Source of the DNA: an uncultured Syntrophobacterales bacterium
GTDB taxonomy: Bacteria; Desulfobacterota; Syntrophia; Syntrophales; UBA5619
Direction of reading: 5' to 3'
NCBI GenBank assembly: GCA_903903205.1
Contig: CAIUXU010000182.1
Location: forward strand, 1 to 14,621
Length of the DNA stretch: 14,621 nt
Shown: in pieces, positions 6,636-12,723 of the stretch
How the letters are laid out: each line of letters opens with the position of its first letter
Numbering within the stretch: position 1 is the stretch's first letter
Translations under genes and position numbers: made by a program
Notes under the pieces: model-generated
The model's input: only the letters and a program-made list of their open reading frames with translations
Databases searched by the model: none
What the model was told of the DNA's origin: nothing

Positions 6636-6666
6636 TGTCATCCCCGAAGGCCCTTATCGGGGATCA
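6636..6666. repeat. REP-like palindromic repeat, copy between ptsN and hprK
   Basis: TGTCATCCCCGAAGG followed by CCCTTATCGGGGATCA. The arms ATCCCCGA (6640-6647) and TCGGGGAT (6657-6664) form an 8-bp stem, and AAGG/CCTT-type pairing may extend inside. It fills the ptsN-hprK junction, supplies the ptsN stop codon (TGA at 6666-6664 on the minus strand) and contains an upstream ATG for hprK at 6641. As a transcribed hairpin it could uncouple or stabilise the neighbouring messages. Confidence 0.65.
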
Positions 6667-7125
6667 AGTTTCATCATCCTTTTCGGCGATAATCCGGAAG
6701 AGATCCTCCTGCATCTTCGCTTCCAGAAGGTTCTTGCGGAAGTTCACATCCTTCAGCATTCGGGAGATCTTCGCCAGCGCCTTAAGATGCTGACCGGCCG
6801 AATTCTCGGGCGCCATCAGCAAGAAAAAGAGATGTACGGGCTTTCCGTCCATCGCCTCGAAGGCGATCCCTTCCCGACTCCTGCCGAAGGAGACCACCGT
6901 CTCTTCAAGTCCCGGGAGTTTGCCGTGGGGAATGGCGATCCCATCGCCGATGCCGGTGCTCCCTAACCTTTCCCTCTCCAGGAGAACATGGAGCATCGCC
7001 TCGGAATCAACATTGATCCCTCCCTGCGTAAAAATGCCCGCCAGTTCTGCAAGCGCATCGCGCTTGTTTCCTGCTTTCAAATGCTCGATAACGAACTCAC
7101 GCTTGAGCATATCCGTGATTTTCAT
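6664..7125 (-). CDS. ptsN: PTS EIIA-Ntr-type regulatory protein
   Basis: 153 residues, the usual size of the PTS_EIIA type-2 domain. The phosphorylated histidine is His67 in GIAIPHGKL (62-70), followed by VHLFFLLMAPENSAGQHLKA (97-116), the conserved core of EIIA-Ntr/Fru proteins. In proteobacteria EIIA-Ntr accepts phosphate from NPr/HPr in a non-sugar-transporting relay that adjusts K+ transport, nitrogen and stress responses. Association with rpoN is the classical context and supports ptsN over a fructose EIIA. Start ATG 7125 has TGAGGAT a few bases upstream and lies 16 nt after hpf. Its phosphodonors (EI and an HPr-like protein) are not in the window. The stop codon lies in a REP-like repeat. 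Confidence 0.93.
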   Translation of the reverse strand: MKITDMLKREFVIEHLKAGNKRDALAELAGIFTQGGINVDSEAMLHVLLERERLGSTGIGDGIAIPHGKLPGLEETVVSFGRSREGIAFEAMDGKPVHLFFLLMAPENSAGQHLKALAKISRMLKDVNFRKNLLEAKMQEDLFRIIAEKDDET

Positions 7126-7141
7126 GCTTTATCCTCAGAAC

Positions 7142-7690
7142 TCAACGACTGATCTCCATCAGCGCAAATTTCCCATCCTCGCGCCGGTAGATGACGTTGA
7201 CATTCTCGGTTGACGAGTCGCGATAGATCACAAACCGGTTTTTTGTAGTCTCCATTTCCAGGACGGCGTCATCGATCGACATCGGCTTCAAGACCACTGT
7301 GCGTGTCTCGACCACCTTGGCGTCAACCAGATCCTCGCCCTCTTCCGCACCGGATTCCTCATCAGATTCCTCATCGGATTCTCCGCTTCGGGAAAGATTG
7401 GCCTTGAAACCACGGACCTTTTCCTTCCGTTTTTTGAGCTGACGCTCGATCTTTTCGATGGCGTTGTCAATGGCCAGATGCATATCCTTTTCTTCTTCCT
7501 TGCCGTTGATGTTCAACCCGTTTGCCATCAGATTGATCTCCGCCGTATTCCGGAATTTCTCAACCGACAGGATAACACGCGCATCCACTGGATTATCGAT
7601 GTATTTCTCCAGTTTTTTAAGTCTTTCTTCCACATACTCCCGCTGCCAATTTTCTCCCTCCGCACTCCTGAATGTCACAGAAATCTTCAT
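7142..7690 (-). CDS. hpf: Ribosome hibernation-promoting factor, long form (HPF/RaiA family)
   Basis: 182 residues. The S30AE/HPF domain spans 1-98 (MKISVTFRSAEG start, VEERLKKLEKYI, HLAIDNAIEKIERQLKKRKE at 71-90). An acidic linker, 102-121, contains a near-repeat ESDEESDEESG encoded by a 12-bp tandem duplication (7353-7376). The C-terminal domain at 122-182, with KPMSIDDAVLEME and NRFVIYRD, is the dimerisation domain that distinguishes long HPF, which pairs 70S ribosomes into 100S dimers directly. It acts in the cytoplasm when growth slows. Start ATG 7690 has an excellent GGGAGGA seven bases upstream. It follows rpoN after a 118-nt gap with a repeat, the widest gap in the operon, so it may have its own promoter, though none is convincing. 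Confidence 0.96.
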   Translation of the reverse strand: MKISVTFRSAEGENWQREYVEERLKKLEKYIDNPVDARVILSVEKFRNTAEINLMANGLNINGKEEEKDMHLAIDNAIEKIERQLKKRKEKVRGFKANLSRSGESDEESDEESGAEEGEDLVDAKVVETRTVVLKPMSIDDAVLEMETTKNRFVIYRDSSTENVNVIYRREDGKFALMEISR

Positions 7691-7741
7691 GATCTGTTCC
7701 TCCCGTTTCTGATTCGATCCTTCGCCCTTCGATACCGCTCC

Positions 7742-7796
7742 CGCTTCCGTTCGCCCCGAACCTGTCGAAGGGCTTCGCGGTCCTCAGGACAGGCCT
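7742..7796. repeat. REP-like composite repeat in the rpoN-hpf gap
   Basis: On the minus strand the gap reads GCCTGTCCTGAGGACC, then GCGAAGCCCTTCGACAGG, then TTCGGGGCGAACGGAAGC. It contains an inverted pair CCTGTC (7761-7766) / GACAGG (7788-7793) and an inner hairpin CGAAG-GG-CTTCG (7766-7777). The CCTTCGACAGG...GGGCGAACGG form resembles a dispersed repeat seen in many unrelated bacterial genomes. A further CCTTCGCCCTTCGAT lies at 7719-7733. It could act as an mRNA hairpin between rpoN and hpf. No phosphate-type terminator U-tract follows. Confidence 0.5.
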
Positions 7797-7808
7797 TGTT
7801 AACGCTTG

Positions 7809-9272
7809 TTAAAAATATTTCTTCCGCATGGAAGAGGGTAGAATTCCCATCATCTCCCGGTATTTCGCAACCGTCCGCCGGGCGATGGAGATCCCTGAAT
7901 CCTCGAGGCGCGCAACGATAACCTGGTCGCTGAGCGGTTTACGGGGATCTTCCTTGCCGATGATCTTCCGGATATCATCCTGGACGCTCTTGGATGAGAC
8001 GTCGTCGCTTCCGGGCTTGTGAATGCCGCTGCCGAAAAAGTATTTCAACTCGAAGAGACCCCGCGGCGTATGCATGTATTTGTTCGTCACGACCCTGCTG
8101 ATCGTTGATTCATGCATCTCCACATCATCGGCGATGTCCCGCAGGATCAAAGGCTTCATCGAGTTGATCCCCCGGTCAAAAAAATCCCTCTGAAACCGGA
8201 CAATGCTCTCGGTAACCCGGTAGATCGTCTTCTGCCGCTGTTGAATGCTCTTGATCAGCCATGTTGCCGACTGGACCCGCTCCTTGATATACCTTTTCCC
8301 GGTTTCCTGCTTCTCCCCGGCGTTCATTCCGCCCATGATCTCCCGATAGAAATTGCTGATCCGGAGTCGCGGAAGCCCCTCGTCGTTCAAAACGATCTTG
8401 TAATCATCGCCGCTCTTGAATACATAAACATCGGGAACGATCGCCTGGATGCGCTCCTCGTTGTAGATACTCCCCGGATGGGGATCCATGTGACTGATGA
8501 CCATGACCGCCGCCAGAACATCATCGAGGGACTCTTTCAACTTCCTGGCAATCTGGTGATAATTTTTGACCTCAAGATCCTTGAGATGGCCAAGAATAAT
8601 CCGCTCCACAAGGAAACGCGCATCCCCCGCCAACTTCGCCTGGATGAGCAGGCACTCCTGAAGGTTGCGGGCAGCAATCCCAACAGGATCGAATTCCTGA
8701 ATCTTTTTAAGTACCTCTTCTACGAAGGGCGGCGCCACATTCTCCTGGGCGGCAATCTCATCCGGTGTGGCAACAAGATAGCCGTTCTGATCCAGGTTGC
8801 CGATGATCTGTTCGCCAATACGGTACTCAGCCTCGGTAAAACTGGAAAGAAGGAGCTGCCACATCAAATGGTCCGTAAGCGAGCTTTTCGCTACCAGAAG
8901 GTTGTCCCAGGAAGGGGCTGTCCCCTCCTGCCGATCGTAGGTGACCCCCATCGGCCCGTAGTCTTCCAGATAGCCGTCCCAGTCGAACTCCTCCCGACCG
9001 TCTCCCTCGCCTGTCAGCTCTCCTGTCCGCTCGACCGTTTTGCTCTCTTCCCGATCGCCTTCCTCGGTCTGTGGTGGTTCGATCTTTTTTTCGGCCTCGG
9101 GGTCCTCATCGGAGACGACCTCTTCCAGCAGCGGGTTTTCCTCTATCTCCTGGTTGACCATATCGACCAGATCCAGTCGCGACAACTGCAGGAGTTTAAT
9201 CGCCTGCTGAAGCTGCGGCGTCATAATCAATTGCTGAGTCAGTTTCAGATTCTGTCTTAGTTCAAATGCCAT
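7809..9272 (-). CDS. rpoN: RNA polymerase sigma-54 factor
   Basis: 487 residues, normal length. Region I (1-50) has LRQNLKLTQQLIMTPQLQQA (5-24), the Gln- and Leu-rich activator-interacting segment. Region II (about 51-120) is acidic. Region III contains the core-binding domain (about 120-330, with GNLDQNGYL and FDPVGIAARNLQECL), a helix-turn-helix at about 379-400 (DIADDVEMHESTISRVVTNK) and the RpoN box ARRTVAKYRE (464-473) that reads the -24 element. All hallmark parts are present, so it should be functional. It depends on AAA+ enhancer-binding activators, none of which is encoded here. It begins 29 nt after lptB; the best Shine-Dalgarno (GGAAGG) is unusually far upstream, so initiation may rely on coupling to lptB. 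Confidence 0.98.
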   Translation of the reverse strand: MAFELRQNLKLTQQLIMTPQLQQAIKLLQLSRLDLVDMVNQEIEENPLLEEVVSDEDPEAEKKIEPPQTEEGDREESKTVERTGELTGEGDGREEFDWDGYLEDYGPMGVTYDRQEGTAPSWDNLLVAKSSLTDHLMWQLLLSSFTEAEYRIGEQIIGNLDQNGYLVATPDEIAAQENVAPPFVEEVLKKIQEFDPVGIAARNLQECLLIQAKLAGDARFLVERIILGHLKDLEVKNYHQIARKLKESLDDVLAAVMVISHMDPHPGSIYNEERIQAIVPDVYVFKSGDDYKIVLNDEGLPRLRISNFYREIMGGMNAGEKQETGKRYIKERVQSATWLIKSIQQRQKTIYRVTESIVRFQRDFFDRGINSMKPLILRDIADDVEMHESTISRVVTNKYMHTPRGLFELKYFFGSGIHKPGSDDVSSKSVQDDIRKIIGKEDPRKPLSDQVIVARLEDSGISIARRTVAKYREMMGILPSSMRKKYF

Positions 9273-9301
9273 GTTTCGACTGCGCTGCCTTCCATTACAG
9301 A

Positions 9302-10024
9302 TCAGAATTTAAAATCGTCGCCAAAATAGATCTTCCTTGCGATCTCGGATCCCGAGATCAATTCCGGCGTTCCTTCCACGAGAACCTTACCTTCGTTAAC
9401 GATGTAGGCCCGATCACAGACGGAAAGGGTCTCCCGAACATTGTGGTCGGAGATGATAACCCCGATCCCCTTCGCCCTCAGCCGGGTGATAATTTTCCCG
9501 ATATCCGCCACCGCAAGTGGATCGATCCCCGCAAAAGGCTCATCGAGAAGAATATATTTCGGCGAGGTAACAAGGGCCCGCGTGATCTCCACCCGCCTCC
9601 GTTCGCCTCCCGACAGGGAATAGGCCTTGTTTTCGGCGATTTGGGTTAAATCCAGCTCCGCAAGCAGCATTTCCAGGCGCCCTTCTCTATCTTCGCGACC
9701 CAAGGGAAGCGTTTCGAGAATGGCCATGACATTCTCCCTCACCGTCAGTTTCCGGAATATGGAGGGCTCCTGCGGCAGATAATTCAGCCCCTTTCTTGCC
9801 CGCACATACATCGGACTGCGGCTCAGATCCTCGCCATCGAGGAAGATCGCCCCACCATCCGGCTTGATCAGCCCGACGATCATGTAAAAGGTCGTCGTCT
9901 TTCCGGCGCCGTTCGGTCCCAAGAGACCAACCACCTCTCCCGGATTGATCTCAAGGTCGATCCGATCAACCACCCGTCGTCGGTTGTAGATCTTGACCAG
10001 GCCTGTCGCTGTCAGTTTTCCCAT
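9302..10024 (-). CDS. lptB: LPS export ABC transporter ATP-binding protein LptB
   Basis: 240 residues, typical of LptB. Walker A GPNGAGKT (36-43), Q-loop NYLPQEPSIF (81-90), signature LSGGE (137-141), Walker B YILLDEP (157-163) and the switch histidine in SDHNV (192-196) are all intact. FAGIDPLAVADI (164-175) is characteristic of LptB rather than other ABC ATPases. It powers extraction of LPS from the inner membrane together with LptF and LptG, which are not encoded in this window, and feeds the LptC-LptA bridge. It begins 31 nt after lptA and is followed by rpoN, the usual proteobacterial order. Confidence 0.97.
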   Translation of the reverse strand: MGKLTATGLVKIYNRRRVVDRIDLEINPGEVVGLLGPNGAGKTTTFYMIVGLIKPDGGAIFLDGEDLSRSPMYVRARKGLNYLPQEPSIFRKLTVRENVMAILETLPLGREDREGRLEMLLAELDLTQIAENKAYSLSGGERRRVEITRALVTSPKYILLDEPFAGIDPLAVADIGKIITRLRAKGIGVIISDHNVRETLSVCDRAYIVNEGKVLVEGTPELISGSEIARKIYFGDDFKF

Positions 10025-10055
10025 GACAAGATCCCGTGATACCGACTGGAAGAGG

Positions 10056-10652
10056 TCACCGTTTTTTCATCTCGCCGGGATAGATTGTGGCCGTCACGCG
10101 CCGACTCTCCGATCCTTCAACCAATCCCCTGTTTTCGTTCATGAACACGACGATCCGGTCTCCCCGGATGATGTTGTCGCCCTCGCGCAGGACAGCGCTG
10201 CCCGTCATCGTGATTTTCTGGGTATCCTGTTCGAAGACGGCCTCTTCTCCGGTCACGACCCGCTCGCCCTCCGTGATCGTAACGCGCCCTTTTGCCTCCA
10301 CCCTGTCCAGATTTCCCGTCCCTTCGCCTTTTGACGAGGAAGATGAGGATGCATCGGGTCCTCCCCGGCCGGACTTCTTTTGATCATCCCTGGAATAAAG
10401 TGTCAGCCGTTCCGCGCGGATCGTCCGCGCACCCTGCGTAGCCACGGCATTGCCCGAAAAAACAACCATCCGCTTCTCGTTGTAGGCATCCATGCGGTCG
10501 GAGACGATCTGAATCGGCTGATCCCTGTCGATCGAGGGTTTCTGCTTTGTCTCGCACCGGGCGTCCCCCGGAAAATGGAGGATCGTCATCAGAAGGCCAA
10601 TGCAGAGCATGATTCGAAAGATATTTTTTAACACCTTATTTCCCCTGCCCAT
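10056..10652 (-). CDS. lptA: LPS transport periplasmic protein LptA (OstA-like)
   Basis: 198 residues. A signal peptide spans about 7-32 (hydrophobic core IMLCIGLLMTILHF), followed by an OstA/LptA beta-jellyroll domain, with IQIVSDRMDAYNEKRMVVFS (47-66), GNAVATQG (67-74), EAVFEQDTQKITMTGSAVL (137-155) and GDRIVVFMNENRGLVEG (164-180). LptA forms the periplasmic bridge that carries LPS to the outer membrane. Unusual: a Ser/Gly-rich stretch GRGGPDASSSSSSKGEGTG (95-113) interrupts the domain between predicted strands. ATG 10652 overlaps lptC by 17 nt, with AGGG six bases upstream. The GTG at 10634, directly after the lptC stop and preceded by AGGGGA, is an equally good start and would remove only six residues. 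Confidence 0.93.
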   Translation of the reverse strand: MGRGNKVLKNIFRIMLCIGLLMTILHFPGDARCETKQKPSIDRDQPIQIVSDRMDAYNEKRMVVFSGNAVATQGARTIRAERLTLYSRDDQKKSGRGGPDASSSSSSKGEGTGNLDRVEAKGRVTITEGERVVTGEEAVFEQDTQKITMTGSAVLREGDNIIRGDRIVVFMNENRGLVEGSESRRVTATIYPGEMKKR

Positions 10653-11301
10653 GACTCGCCCTAATCTGCGAAAGCAGCGTTAATTTGCTATCGTCCAGAT
10701 GAAAGATCATCCCGACGCCGCTGATTCGGACATTTCCGTTTTCCATTGCGACGGGGCGGTCTGTTTCGATCCGTCGGGTGGCGTTCCGATACCGAAGATG
10801 GTCTGTTGCAAAACGATCCCCATTCCCCGAAACGATGCCAACATTCCCGTCAATTTCCATGTCCCGCGATTGGGTGTCGAGCCGCCCCTGATCGCCATTC
10901 ATCACGAAGGTCCGACCATCTTTCATCACCAGCCGGACCGTCACCTTCTCAAAGAGGGCCAGGTTCTCCTTCTTCAGATAACGCGCTGTATCCGCGGTGA
11001 TCTCCCATTTCATACCGGAATCACCGATCTCTGTATAGCGGACATCTTTAATCTGCAGGTCAACCTTGTCCGCCATGATCTTCAGGAGCGTCTTTTCCGG
11101 CGCCACCCTGAGGCTGATCATGAAAATCGTTACCAGGGACAAAATCACCACCAGGACCGCGACAATAAGCACCATTTTTCTTTTTGTCTTCATCCTGTCT
11201 GAAATACTATCATCCGCTTCCACCGATGTAAAGGTCAAACGTCGCGTCCTGAAGGGGAGAGATGGTCCTGTATCACGCCCCTCCCCGCCAATAGGGTTCA
11301 T
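10636..11301 (-). CDS. lptC: LPS export system protein LptC
   Basis: 221 residues from ATG 11301. A single transmembrane helix (about 43-64, MVLIVAVLVVILSLVTIFMI) precedes a periplasmic LptC domain (about 70-210) with IKDVRYTEIGDSGMKWEITADTA, split here as two overlapping halves of the typical YTETDEDGVLKWELTA-like motif, and VNGDQG-like beta strands. It anchors the LPS bridge and passes LPS from LptBFG to LptA. Start choice: ATG 11301 overlaps the kdsC stop in ATGA, favouring coupled translation, but has no Shine-Dalgarno and gives a 36-residue cytoplasmic extension unusual for LptC. ATG 11193 (MKTKRKMV) gives the expected short tail before the helix but also has a weak site (ACAGG). Function is clear from context and topology; the start is not. 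Confidence 0.88.
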   Translation of the reverse strand: MNPIGGEGRDTGPSLPFRTRRLTFTSVEADDSISDRMKTKRKMVLIVAVLVVILSLVTIFMISLRVAPEKTLLKIMADKVDLQIKDVRYTEIGDSGMKWEITADTARYLKKENLALFEKVTVRLVMKDGRTFVMNGDQGRLDTQSRDMEIDGNVGIVSGNGDRFATDHLRYRNATRRIETDRPVAMENGNVRISGVGMIFHLDDSKLTLLSQIRASHGQGK

Positions 11302-11843
11302 GAAAATTCATATTTTACGGCGACATCCGACCATCGGTTCTGTGCCTTGAGGATTACCTCACACACCTCCCGAACAGCTCCCCTGCCCCCTGGACGATGC
11401 GTCACATAATCGGCCACCTGCCTGGCCTCCAAGACGGCGTCGGCCACAGCCACGGAAAAACCTGCCCGCCTGAGGAGAGGAATATCCACCACATCATCCC
11501 CGACACAGGCCGTCTCCTCCGGGGTAATATTTCTCCGTTTGAGAATCTCTTCAAAGGCTTCGGCCTTGTTCCAGATCCCTTGATGAACCTCGGTGATCCC
11601 CAGATCGGTGGCGCGGTGTTCGACCACGCGGGACTGCCTCCCGGTCAACAGCACGACATCGATGCCGTATCTCATGAGAATTTTCAGACCATGGCCGTCC
11701 TTCACATCGAACTGCTTGCTCTCCAGTCCCGCATCGTCGATAACAATCCTGCCGTCAGTCAGAACCCCGTCCACATCCAAGATGAGGATCTTTATCTTAC
11801 GGATTTTGTTCAGAAGCCTCTCTTCGAACCCCTCTTCAACCAT
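11298..11843 (-). CDS. kdsC: 3-deoxy-D-manno-octulosonate 8-phosphate phosphatase KdsC
   Basis: 181 residues from ATG 11843, which has GAGGTG four bases upstream; the open frame extends to 11903 but that would overlap kdsA and add an atypical N-terminus. HAD-superfamily motifs: DVDGVLTDG (23-31, nucleophile Asp23 and acid Asp25), LLTGR (65-69), NKAEAF (92-97, Lys93) and GDDVVDIPLL (115-124). GGRGAVREV near the C-terminus is a KdsC hallmark. It is a tetrameric, uncapped HAD phosphatase that converts Kdo-8-phosphate to Kdo, the step after KdsA, in the cytoplasm. The last codons overlap lptC in ATGA. kdsD, often found between kdsA and kdsC, is absent here. Confidence 0.95.
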   Translation of the reverse strand: MVEEGFEERLLNKIRKIKILILDVDGVLTDGRIVIDDAGLESKQFDVKDGHGLKILMRYGIDVVLLTGRQSRVVEHRATDLGITEVHQGIWNKAEAFEEILKRRNITPEETACVGDDVVDIPLLRRAGFSVAVADAVLEARQVADYVTHRPGGRGAVREVCEVILKAQNRWSDVAVKYEFS

Positions 11844-11871
11844 GTTGCACCTCAATTTAAATAAGACAGAT

Positions 11872-12699
11872 TCAGCCCTGTTTCGTACGCACCACCGCAT
11901 CAATCTTCATGAGCGTCGCAAGAAGCTCCGGAAGGCTGTCCAGGGCCAGAGAATTGGGCCCATCGCAAAGTGCATGGTCCGGGTCCGGATGAACTTCGAA
12001 AAACAGACCATCGATCCCGGCCGCCACCGCCGCCCGCGCGAGACAAGGGACCATCCTGCGGTCTCCCGCCGAGGCGTTACCTGCCCCGCCCGGGAGCTGG
12101 ACACTGTGCGTGGCATCAAAAATGACCGGATATCCCGTCGCTTGCAGAATCGGAAAAGATCGGTAATCGACAACCAGGTTGTTGTAGCCGAAGCTGACCC
12201 CCCGCTCGGTCAGCATAATGTTATCATTTCCGGCCGCCGCGGCCTTTTCGGCAATATGGACGGCATCCCACGGGGCGAGAAACTGCCCCTTCTTGACGTT
12301 CACCACCTTCGCCATGCGGGCAATCTCGGCGATGAAGTCGGTCTGCCGGCAGAGAAAGGCCGGGACCTGGAGGACATCGAGGACCGCCGCTGCCGGGGCG
12401 ATCTCCTCAAAGCGATGGACATCGGAGAGAACGGGGATCGCAAACTCCTCCCGGATTCTCTTCAGAATTTCAAGGCCCCGGGTCAAGCCCGGTCCGCGAT
12501 AAGCGTCACGGGAGGTCCGATTCGCCTTGTCGTAAGAGGCCTTGAAGATGAACGGAATACCAAGCTTACCCGTCAGCCCCTTCAGGTAACCGGCGATCTC
12601 CATGCTCTTTTCTTCATTTTCAATCACACAGGGACCGGCGATGAGCACAAGGGGAGCCCCTCCACCGACCTCGAAACTACCAATCCTGATCTTCTTCAT
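11872..12699 (-). CDS. kdsA: 3-deoxy-8-phosphooctulonate synthase KdsA, metal-dependent type
   Basis: 275 residues from ATG 12699, which has GAGGAG seven bases upstream; ATG 12714 lacks a site. It condenses phosphoenolpyruvate with arabinose-5-phosphate to Kdo-8-phosphate. Motifs: AGPCVIE (21-27), KASYDKANRTS (53-63), GPGL (70-72 region), CRQTDF (117-122), GVSFGYNNLVVD (167-178), DATHSVQLPGG (195-205) and FFEVHPDP (233-240). Metal-ligand positions of class II enzymes (Aquifex type) are all filled: Cys24, His198, Glu235 and Asp246. Class I enzymes such as E. coli carry Asn in place of the Cys, so this should be a divalent-metal enzyme. It follows the TPR gene by 24 nt and precedes kdsC by 28 nt. 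Confidence 0.96.
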   Translation of the reverse strand: MKKIRIGSFEVGGGAPLVLIAGPCVIENEEKSMEIAGYLKGLTGKLGIPFIFKASYDKANRTSRDAYRGPGLTRGLEILKRIREEFAIPVLSDVHRFEEIAPAAAVLDVLQVPAFLCRQTDFIAEIARMAKVVNVKKGQFLAPWDAVHIAEKAAAAGNDNIMLTERGVSFGYNNLVVDYRSFPILQATGYPVIFDATHSVQLPGGAGNASAGDRRMVPCLARAAVAAGIDGLFFEVHPDPDHALCDGPNSLALDSLPELLATLMKIDAVVRTKQG

Positions 12700-12723
12700 C
12701 CACACACTCCTCAATGCAATTTA

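Noticed and set aside
6618..6641. Longer hprK start at ATG 6641
   Set aside because: This ATG lies inside a REP-like repeat; ATG 6617 has a clear GGGAGAG site.
8112..9260. 382-codon open frame on the plus strand
   Set aside because: Antisense shadow of rpoN, with no recognisable motif or ribosome-binding site.
9273..9301. Sigma-54 promoter (GG-N10-GC) or autoregulatory site near rpoN or hpf
   Set aside because: No well-spaced TGGCAC / TTGC-like elements were found by eye in the lptB-rpoN or rpoN-hpf gaps.
11844..11903. Longer kdsC start at 11903
   Set aside because: It would overlap kdsA and add an atypical N-terminus with no ribosome-binding site, while ATG 11843 has GAGGTG at good spacing.
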